Shown here: piece by piece, positions 56,201-64,000 of the stretch
Layout: each line of letters begins with the position of its first letter
How positions within the stretch are numbered: the stretch's first letter is position 1
Origin: Alnus glutinosa
Lineage: Eukaryota > Streptophyta > Magnoliopsida > Fagales > Betulaceae
Direction of reading: 5' to 3'
DNA length: 64,000 nt
Assembly: GCF_958979055.1 (NCBI RefSeq)
Contig: NC_084891.1
Coordinates: 30,128,001-30,192,000, forward strand
Made by a program: the position numbers and the translations under genes
Notes under the pieces: generated by a model
What the model was told of the DNA's origin: nothing
The model's input: the letters and a program-made list of their open reading frames with translations, nothing else
Database searches by the model: none

Positions 56201-56939
56201 GTCTACCGCTGTTGTTGTATCACCAAATTCAACCCTGACAGTAGTTCCCTGTATAATGACAAATGTTTGATCAACTCAGTGATAACTCCAACCCTTCTAA
56301 GAACTAAATTATGAACCACACTTCTAATCTTTCATATAACGCATATCCCATTTATATTCGAAACAATTGTGGAAAAGAGTGTCAAAAAAAAAAAAACACC
56401 CATTTATTTGTTTTACTAAGTCCCGAAGGAACATTCTGAATGTTCCACGCCCAAACAATAAGAATATTATTTTAATCAAGACTCCCCTTTTGTGTCCCAT
56501 AATAAAACAGCAGTTTGCGGGGGAAAAAGAAAAAAAGAAGCATTTGATCAGAAATTCCAAGGTCATCTCAACTACATGAGTAAAAGTCGTAAAACGATTG
56601 CAATGATTTTTGCACGATAGAGTAACAACCAAACACACATGAACCAAAAGAGAGTGGCAGTGAACAACAACAGATCGAATCAAACACCCAATCCATTCTT
56701 TTGCACGATAGCAGATCTGGGCAACAATCGGATCCCGTATTTTATCAAACACATAGAGAGCGACCCAGAGTGAATTAAACAACAATCTCAATTAACTCAG
56801 CAATATTTGTTAAGTGTAGGTAATAGAGGTAGAGAGAGTAGAGAGGGACCTGGAGACAAGGAGGGATTTCAGGTTCGTAGTGAGATCGAGATTTTTGGAG
56901 GTCAGAGAGTTCTCTGGGAATGCCGTAGTCTGAATCCAT
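50257..56939 (-). CDS. PFP-ALPHA: PPi-dependent phosphofructokinase, alpha (regulatory) subunit
   Basis: Nineteen exons give 615 aa: 56850-56939, 56076-56248, 55872-55984, 55428-55502, 55221-55334, 55071-55138, 54802-54885, 54394-54447, 54106-54186, 53895-53988, 53728-53801, 53485-53595, 53334-53378, 53193-53249, 52436-52540, 52228-52344, 51935-52038, 51468-51633, 50257-50379. All junctions are GT-AG and in phase. The cytosolic enzyme reversibly converts fructose-6-phosphate and PPi to fructose-1,6-bisphosphate and Pi. Motifs include [19 protein letters not shown] and [18 protein letters not shown]. The latter lacks the GGDD aspartates of the catalytic beta chain, as expected for the regulatory subunit that senses fructose-2,6-bisphosphate. 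Length and ends match plant PFP alpha. Arabidopsis PFP alpha genes lie in the matching syntenic blocks. Confidence 0.96.
51733..51787. repeat. Alternating purine-pyrimidine tract next to (GA)n
   Basis: A tract of about 32 bp of strictly alternating T/G and C/G (TGTGTGTGTGCGCGTGCGCG and on) is followed at once by about 20 bp of GA repeat. It lies in the intron between the exons at 51935-52038 and 51468-51633 of PFP alpha. Confidence 0.85.
54616..54637. repeat. (CA)n microsatellite
   Basis: About 22 bp of CA repeat in a PFP alpha intron. Confidence 0.85.
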
Positions 56940-58105
56940 CGACAATTTCTTGTGCTCTGTGTTTGCGTCGTCGTTGTTGTTGTTGGCTGTTGCTTTGAAC
57001 AACTACTACTGTGAGTGGGTTGGGCTTCAAGAGACCGTTTATATAGCGGGGAAAGGAAAGGACTGGGCGATACAACCAACCGAAGGGCCGCCGGTTTGGT
57101 CTTTCGCCTTCTCTCGCTTGTTATTTACGAAACTGCCATGGATTCTTCTCGGGACGACGGATTTGCCCTCTTGTTGTAATCTTCTTCTGGATTGGATCTT
57201 TGTATTTATTCCTTGAGATCCTTTTCAGCAGGTATCCACTGAAGTTCACATATCCTTTTCATAGTTACGATTATTATTTGATTGCCATCTTCCATGTTAT
57301 ATCAAATATTTTTTTACCATATTTGTCCCCAAACCCCACTTTTTTTTCTTTCTTTTTTTTTAATTATTTTTTTTTATCGAATTGGATGGTATATCCTTAT
57401 TCTATAAATATTTTACCATACTGAAGCGGTAGGTCTAATAATCTTAAATAAGTCATTATTAAAAAATAATAATGCTACATATTACAAAAATATCTCACAA
57501 ATACTTTACAAATCTAGCATGACAAGGTTTAGTAGTCGTTGGATCGTAAAATAACAGGGGATGAGAAATGCTATATACTGTCCAAGTATTCATCTTTCAT
57601 CTATTAAAGCTGATGTGGCGTGATTCTTCCCATATCATTTGGCGGATGAAAGGTGAAGGGTTGGTTAGTATATATTATTTATTTATGAGTAGGGCATCTC
57701 CGTAATTTAGTTATAAGCCCAATAAACATCTTTTGTACAAAAATAAAAAATAAAAAATTATATAAAATAACTTGGATACAATATTACATCTGCTTTGACT
57801 TTGTTGGTTCTAGGATATGGAAAGAATATTAAGAAATTTTTTCACCCATGGTTTCCATTATTTTTACTAGTTGCCCAGGCCCCAAGTATTAATGAAAAGG
57901 CAACAATTTATATTGTAACAAAAATGAAAACAAATACTATGGGCGGGTGTGGATTTGAAGATTGACTCACTGAGTCTTATAGTGGTTTAAGGGAGATCAA
58001 ATCCACAACGGATAGAACCTTCCTTCAGAACCGACCAACAACTTGTTTGTAACTATTTTCGTCCAGGCAACTTCTAGTGCAATTGTAAAAGCCACAAATT
58101 GTGAC
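56940..58105. other. Upstream region of PFP alpha
   Basis: Bases 56940-57230 are the probable leader and promoter of PFP alpha. Beyond that the DNA is AT-rich with T-runs near 57340-57372. A MITE-like segment at 57563-57684 is listed separately. No gene is supported. Confidence 0.5.
57563..57684. mobile_element. MITE-like inverted repeat
   Basis: Starts GAGAAATGCTATATACTGTC, resembling the MULE-type termini elsewhere in the window. The arm CTTTCATC is mirrored by GATGAAAGGTGAAGG and AGTATATA on the right. The right terminus is degraded and no target duplication was seen. Confidence 0.5.
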
Positions 58106-58113
58106 TTTGCACG

Positions 58114-58304
58114 CAGTGGCTGACCAGGCTTGTAAAAATGGAGGGATCAAATTGATAAAAAAAAAAATTTAGAGGGTAAAAATAAAAAATTTAGGGGGTA
58201 AAATTTTTAATTTTTTAATTTTTTTTGAAAAAAAAAAATTTTTAGGGGAAATTTTGGGGCTTGGGGGGTCAGGCCCCCCTAGCCCCAATGTAGGACCGCC
58301 CCTG
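58114..58304. mobile_element. hAT-like MITE, 191 bp
   Basis: Begins CAGTGGCTGACC and ends GGACCGCCCCTG, imperfect inverted termini of the CAGNGGCGG type. The perfect 8-bp duplication TTTGCACG flanks it at 58106-58113 and 58305-58312. The interior is A/T-rich with AGGGGG blocks. Related to the fragment at 5947-6130. Confidence 0.83.
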
Positions 58305-58312
58305 TTTGCACG

Positions 58313-61138
58313 GTAAAATTTTTATAAATGGATATGGCAAAGTGAAATGAAAGATTCCTTTTGAAATTATGATTTTGTTTTAGGACATAAATTTCTTACG
58401 AACAGAAAATTTTATACAATCTATGTATGAGATTAAATAATATATACATCATTTGTAAAATTTAATTTTGATCATAAGATAAATCATTTTTATTTTATTT
58501 GAAATGGAGACCGGGTTAGCTCAATAGGTAGGCCGCTTAGGCCATTACCTAAGGCCGCCGAGAGAAAAAAAAGAAAGAAAAAAAAAAAGGAAGAGGAGGA
58601 GAAGGATGCCTTAAAATTGTGAGTTTATTTTATTTCTTCTCATTTTAGAGTTTCAACAATTTGTAACTTATATATTCTGTGTGACAATTTTGTATTTTAA
58701 TGGTTCATCTCTATGACTCTATGCCACAATTATTATAGATTCTAAATAATAGAACCAAATAAAAACACAATTAGTAAAATAACAACAATAAAATTTAAAT
58801 AAAATTATAATGTAGAAATTTAAATAAAATTTTGTTTAATTAATTTTATATATATATATATAAAAATGTGTTTTACTTAGAATTATCGTATTAGAATTCA
58901 AAATTGGTCGAATAATGGAGAGGGTGGAGGCCAAATTATATACAAATAGCGAGCTGAGCGGAGGATGAGGTCTCACCCTGATGCACATTCGCTTGGAATA
59001 TGCTGCCCAAGGACATGGTTGTAAATTCAAAGAAAGCTCACTTGACTTACCAAACAATGTAACTTTTATATAGAAACGCTGGGTGTATCTCTTACCTAAC
59101 GCTCCACCTAAGCTTTTCACAGATTCATGAGAGCTACAAGTCTTTCTTCTTTTTCTTTTTTTCTTTTTTCTTTTTTTTTTTTTTTTTTCAGAGCTACAAG
59201 TCTTCAGCGCAGGCATGGCCGATTTTTTTTTGTTTTTCCATGGAACACGGCCTCGGACTCCGACTTTCGATCCAAAAAATAAAGAGAGAAAAAATCAATT
59301 TTATAGTTAAGACTTTGAATTGACAAATCTCATATTGCGGGCAGGTATGGTTAGATCTCTCTAAAACGTTGGTCCAGCTTACCTAACCTGGTATTGGTAG
59401 GAGCATAATTCAACGACTGTGAAAGAGAGTGAAATGACACCCAAACCATATGGGCAGTGTCCAGGGCATTAATGTATGTGTATATACATACATTATTAGT
59501 GTTTAGTTCATAAACTAATATATTAGTTCATTAGTACTTAGTATATAACAATATGACACATTGCACATCGTTAACATATCCCAGACAATTATGTTTAGTA
59601 AAGACTTGGGCTTTCAACACATCATTTTAAAAGAAGACGCGCTTCAAATGATAAATGTTATGAATTCTATAAGATGTAGTTTTTGTATATATAAATAGCT
59701 AATAAAGAGACGCATGGATAACTATTGCGTCAATGTCTAGTTGCTATAGATTGCACACATTCACCGGGAGGCAACTTATGTAACACGTGGCTTAGCTAAG
59801 GGCACAGTTAAACAAGTCATAGATGATATTTGATTGGAAGAAATTTTGAGTTACATGTGCGATGTTGTTTTGTTAGAGTAATATGGTCTATTTTCTTGAC
59901 CAATGAATGAAAGTATGATTAAATTTTGTTAAAAAAATGAATAATTATATACTATACTTATATTATAGTTAATTATTTATAGGATATGCTAGACTTACTA
60001 TTTGCTCACATTATACATATACTATAGTTCATACTCTCTAGTTATATATAATAACATATTGTTACCTATAGAATATAATTATATACTCTATTGCATAATA
60101 TGCCTTGTATAGTCACATAATTATATGTTTATAATATAGATAAATGTATAAAGGTTATTCACAAACTCGAGCTTGAACTCCACTAAAAAAATTAATAGCT
60201 ATCTTGAGCTCAAATTGAGCTAAACTTGCCAAGTACCCTGCTCGGCTCAAATGATATTTTTAACAAGAGCTTGAGCTTAGCCAAGCTTCCAACGAGCCAA
60301 ATTTGATACATTTCATAGCTCAATTTAAATATACTTCCTAATAAACGAGCCAGTTTTAAAATCTTAAAAGTTTGAATCGACTCAACCCTAACAATGAACG
60401 AATGAAAGAATTTCAGTGGATCGAGGGTTCTATGTCCCTCACAAGTTTTCTGCCATAATCCCCCAAACTTTTGACAATTTTCCAAATACCAAAATGGATT
60501 TTTTTTTTTAAAAAAAAAAAAGAAAAAGAAAAGAGAAGAGAAGAGAAAAGAAGAGAATAAGGACCGGAGAGTAACTCACCCGCCAGTGACGCGGGCAGTT
60601 CCAGGCCAAAAGAAGCAATCCCCACATTCTCTCCTTTAACATTGGAGAAAGGGGCCGTCAGTCTCTTTTTCTTTTTCCAAGTAATTAGAATCTAGGATTT
60701 AGAGATGGGGATGTGTTAATGAAGAAAATATCACGCAAAGAACACGGTGATATATTTGGTTAGAGGGAGAGAGTGCCTACTCCATGCCGTCAACATGGGG
60801 CTACAGATATCATGGTTATATACATCGAGAATTCATTTTGGAAAATGATTTTGAAACTTCAACATGTGAACAAAGTGTAGGAGGACAAAACCAGCAATGA
60901 AAACCCACAAAGGCCTCAAAAAGTGGGGAACCATGCCTTAGTAACGCAAACAAGAAATTCTTCACCCCAACACGAAACAACCATAAAGAAACATGCGAGC
61001 AAAATAGAGAAACCAGCATGTCCGTTACTTTATATTTATCATAAGTCATAACTCCACTACATTCTTAACACCTTAACACCAAAATAGAGATAAGCATTGA
61101 ACATATAATAAAAGAAGATGAAAGTCCTTCCCAAAAAC
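58313..61138. other. Gene-free region downstream of bZIP60
   Basis: AT-rich with A/G-rich runs near 58560-58610, an (AT)n run near 58850-58862 and a poly-pyrimidine tract near 59140-59190. Bases about 60160-60400 contain many GAGCTTGAGCT- and AGCTCAA-like words, as in decayed hAT-type transposons. The bZIP60 3' UTR probably occupies the right end. No gene is supported. Confidence 0.5.
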
Positions 61139-64000
61139 TCAAAGAACAAGGTAACTCGGTTTCATCTTGGTCCTTGAAGCTTTGCATCTCCTAGTCTTTA
61201 CAACAGATTGGGCCATCAAGTATCCAAAAATCTTACTTCTTGCCCCTCTTACTCCTGGATTTTTCTTTCCCACGTTTTCCAGTGGAACTCTTCCCAGAAT
61301 TAACTGGGGCATTGTGGGCAGGGTGAAAAGGCACATGATGCCCAGGAACCAAAGCAGGGAACCCAACAGCAGGGATTCTGCAAAACCATGGTCAACGTTA
61401 TCCAATTCGTCCAAAAAAACAAAAGACCAGAGCATAATTGAAGGGCCATCAAATAGACACAGAAACCAACTTTGTCAAAGCATAATGGCAACAATAGAAT
61501 GATAACCCATTTCCATAATTACCAGCCTAAAGTATGGTAATTCCACTAAACTTTGCAAGAACAGGCACAGCAACCTCTCTTACAAGGAATGCTCACTAGG
61601 AATTAATGTTAGTAGTGTTAAACTATATATAGAGCCTGATTAATCAACCCAACATGGGAACACGTGTTAGTCGCATGACTAGATGTACAAAGAATGCCCA
61701 ACTAGTTTGTACACGCCCATGTGAAGTCCAAACTTATAGTACATGAGTAATGATATTTTTACATCTCCTATACATCTCTTGTACATCTCATTTTTAAATC
61801 TACCTTTGAATTTATGTAACTCACATTGGGCCCTACAAATTTAATGGTAGATTTGAAACTTGATTGTATGTAGATGTACAAGAGATGTATAGGAGAGGTA
61901 ACTATATCATTTCTCATAGTACATAGCCAACCCATGAGAGACGTGACTGACAGCTGGATCAAACAATTCAAGACTACTGAATTAGGAATGGAAGAGATGC
62001 TCAGCAAGGCTATAATTTTCTTGGAAAAAAAAAGGATTGGGTTGAGAGTAATTTGGTCAAGATGAAGTGCTGTGAAGGAATGTTGCGACTTCAGTTTACA
62101 TCCAGCAGATTCCAAATGTGCAATGACGAATTTAATAAGATAATAATTTCTACATGTTCCAAGTTTGCTGAGCAAAAAACTAACAGATGTCCATGCATCA
62201 TGTTATTATATGCCAATTCTTATTGAAAATATTTGGTACCATGTTACTATAGGCCAATTCTTATTAATAGTAATTCATTTTTTTTTCTTTGCTTTTATTA
62301 GCCCTAAGACTTCTTTTTCCCCCACTCGGAAATAAATAGTCTCAACATTGAGATAGGTAGTTGCAAAGCATACCCAGTAAGATTTAAAAAAAGAAGAAGA
62401 AAGGACTCATTTGAAGCTCTCATTAAGACAGGTGCAGATGACCAAATTTTCAGGGCGTTCAACATGCCTAGCTACTTGCTCAACTTTATTCACAAACCTG
62501 ACCATCCAACTTTGAACCAAAGAGTCCTCCCAACAAGCTAAAGGTGTGGAGAACCCAGTCAATTCGATGAATTTTGCAAAAGGTAAAGAAGGCAGGTTCA
62601 AGAAGCAGTGAGCTAACTCAACGACTTTAGCCTATTTGTTTTTTTAATAACAGAAAATAAGAAATAGACACATGTTATTTCAGTATTACATCTCCCATGA
62701 GAGATAAGTGAAATTAAGATGTTTAAGTCAACTTGGTCAACTCCAAAGCCAAACACAGGCAATTACAAGTTCAAACAGCACTACCTAGCTCAACTCAGTC
62801 TATACAATAGTTTAGCTGCCCAATTCACTAAGCAGTTATACATGCCCGAATACCAATAGTGGTCCCATATTTCTCATAGGGTTGAAGCAAAATCAACAAT
62901 AATATATAAGAGAGAGAGGGGGAGAAGAAGAAGAGAAGGAAAAAGAAAAAGAAAAAACAAGGGCAAGATGGTTTAAGATCCATACCCAACAAGAGCACAG
63001 CAGACTCCTGCTTGGTCATGGGGGCACCAAATGCATTGCCCGATTGCAAACTAAGCCGTAAAGCTTGATTCTCTGCATAACAGCACTGAAGCAGACGCCC
63101 CAGTCTCCTGCATTCCGCTTCTAGATACCTACTCTTCATCTCAAGATCCCCCACGTACATCTTTTTCCTCTCCCTCGATCTCACCGCAGCATCCCTATTT
63201 CTCAGCTGCCTGAAAAAATTCAGGTCCACCCATCATCACATGCAACTCTTGAAAACTCTTTATAAGACGCAGATCAAGTTCAAATGGGATACATGAAAGA
63301 AATAGAACTCCTTATTACTTGCCCATTGCGACAAAGTCTACAAAGGACCAACGAGAATCAGAACATATCAGTGGAGGATGTGAAAGATCAGGCACCCATC
63401 TTAGAAAACTTTAATTAGAGATTACAACACTAACGAAAGCTTTAATTAAAGATTATTTTTTCTGATTGCAACCACCTAACGAAAAACACCAATACATTAA
63501 TTCCTGAAAACAACGATCACACCAAATTAGAGATCATTTTTTCCTGAGGATCACACAGTAAGCCAATGTTTAATTTTAGATAACTACGCAAAAACTTCTA
63601 TTCTAATAAAGTATCCATAAATCTAGCTCAAAACCCTATAATAGGTTTATAAAAAGTCACTTTTTCTTCTCTGATTTAGATAAAATTTGAATGAACTAGT
63701 GGTACCTTCTTCGTTTCTTGGAGTGGGGATCATCAGCATCATCTTGACTGTGACAATCTTTATCGTTGTTGAGCACGTTCTCTTTCCCCCAATCACCGTT
63801 TCCGTCATCGGAAGCAGTGGAAGAGTCCTTGTCGACCTCGCCGGAAACCTCCCCGGGCGAGTCCAAAAGCACATCCGCCAAAAAGTTATCACAGAACTCC
63901 TTGCTGGGCTCTGCCGAGACCTTCTCGTCGTCATCGTCTTTCATCAGGATGGTCTCGATCTCGCCGATCCACGACGAGACCGGACCCGGGGACGGGTTCG
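61139..64000 (-). CDS. BZIP60: bZIP60 ER-stress transcription factor (5' end beyond window)
   Basis: Three exons are visible: 63706-64000 (partial, no start codon in view), 62986-63209 and 61139-61377, all in phase. The first reads SSWIGEIETILMKDD and an acidic stretch, then the basic region begins KKRRR and continues RNRDAAVRSRERKKMYV in exon 2, followed by leucine-zipper heptads (LEMKSRYLEAECRRLGRLL). Exon 3 encodes a membrane span, ESLLLGSLLWFLGIMCLF, and a lumenal tail. In plants bZIP60 waits in the ER membrane until IRE1 splices its mRNA; the spliced protein enters the nucleus and induces chaperones. The IRE1 site is present in exon 3, and the alternative frame ends at 61233 with a basic tail. 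The 1.6-kb second intron carries a MITE. Confidence 0.94.
61346..61368 (-). promoter_or_regulatory. IRE1-type unconventional 23-nt intron of bZIP60
   Basis: Exon 3 contains CTGCTGTTGGGTTCCCTGCT, nearly the same block as around the Arabidopsis bZIP60 IRE1 sites. Removing the 23 nt between CTGC and CTGGGC shifts the frame: the hydrophobic anchor is lost and the protein continues ESLPGHHVPFHPAHN, ending GKRGKEKSRSKRGKK before a stop at 61233. Cut positions may be off by one base because the junction sequence is repetitive. Confidence 0.8.
61745..61915. mobile_element. MULE-type MITE, 171 bp
   Basis: Inverted arms of about 45 bp: CATCTCCTATACATCTCTTG on the left and CAAGAGATGTATAGGAGAGG on the right, with ends GAGTAATGATA and TATCATTTCTC. 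A perfect 9-bp duplication ATAGTACAT flanks it at 61736-61744 and 61916-61924. It lies in the second intron of bZIP60. Confidence 0.88.

Noticed and set aside
56367-56791. Frames in the first PFP alpha intron
   Set aside because: Intronic; the neighbouring exons splice in phase and no domain is visible.
58512-58560. A-box-like TAGCTCAATAGG, possibly another SINE or tRNA
   Set aside because: No B box and no cloverleaf follow; an A/G-rich run begins at once. At most a 5' SINE scrap.

Overview
This is plant nuclear DNA, most likely from a woody eudicot. The evidence is intron-rich genes with GT-AG junctions, AT-rich intergenic DNA full of (AT)n and (GA)n microsatellites, small plant-type transposons, and plant-specific families (AHL, PILS, CDKB, FAR1-related, UGT74, PFP alpha, bZIP60). 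I could not name the species. Splice models were joined by hand from the sequence; the reading frame and phase close at every junction except the UGT intron, whose donor is not GT.

Layout from left to right: an AT-hook protein of the AHL27/AHL29 type (+, 1781-2683); gene-poor DNA with a TRIM element and a small uncharacterised reading frame (-, 7863-8342); an ARID/HSP20-like gene with 13 coding exons (-, 11023-19035); a large DEAD-box helicase, RH42/RCF1 (+, 22918-26376); a PIN-LIKES auxin carrier with 10 coding exons (+, 32287-36094); the mitotic kinase CDKB2 with 8 exons (-, 36519-38765); a FAR1-related protein, FRS5-like (-, 39899-44702); a UGT74-type glycosyltransferase with an abnormal splice donor (-, 45980-48151); the alpha subunit of PPi-dependent phosphofructokinase with 19 exons (-, 50257-56939); and a bZIP60 gene running off the right edge (-, 61139-64000).

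The order AHL - ARID - RH42 - PILS - CDKB2 - PFP alpha matches, from memory, the Arabidopsis block At1g20900-At1g20950 and its duplicate around At1g76500-At1g76550. This is ancestral eudicot microsynteny and supports the orthology calls. FRS5-like, UGT74 and bZIP60 are extra relative to that block. The genes are not an operon. They cover growth control (AHL, PILS, CDKB2), RNA and chromatin work (RH42, ARID, FRS), carbon metabolism (PFP alpha) and the ER stress response (bZIP60).

The most striking signal is in bZIP60. The last exon carries the block that IRE1 cuts in plant bZIP60 mRNA. Removing 23 nt in silico swaps a membrane anchor for a short tail ending in a basic, nuclear-signal-like stretch. 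Several small elements could be delimited with target-site duplications: a 323-bp TRIM, a 684-bp MULE-like element with a GC-rich interior, two shorter MULE-type MITEs, a 991-bp and a 191-bp hAT-like element, and a 5'-truncated LINE inside an intron. I found no rRNA, tRNA gene, CRISPR array or intact autonomous transposon.
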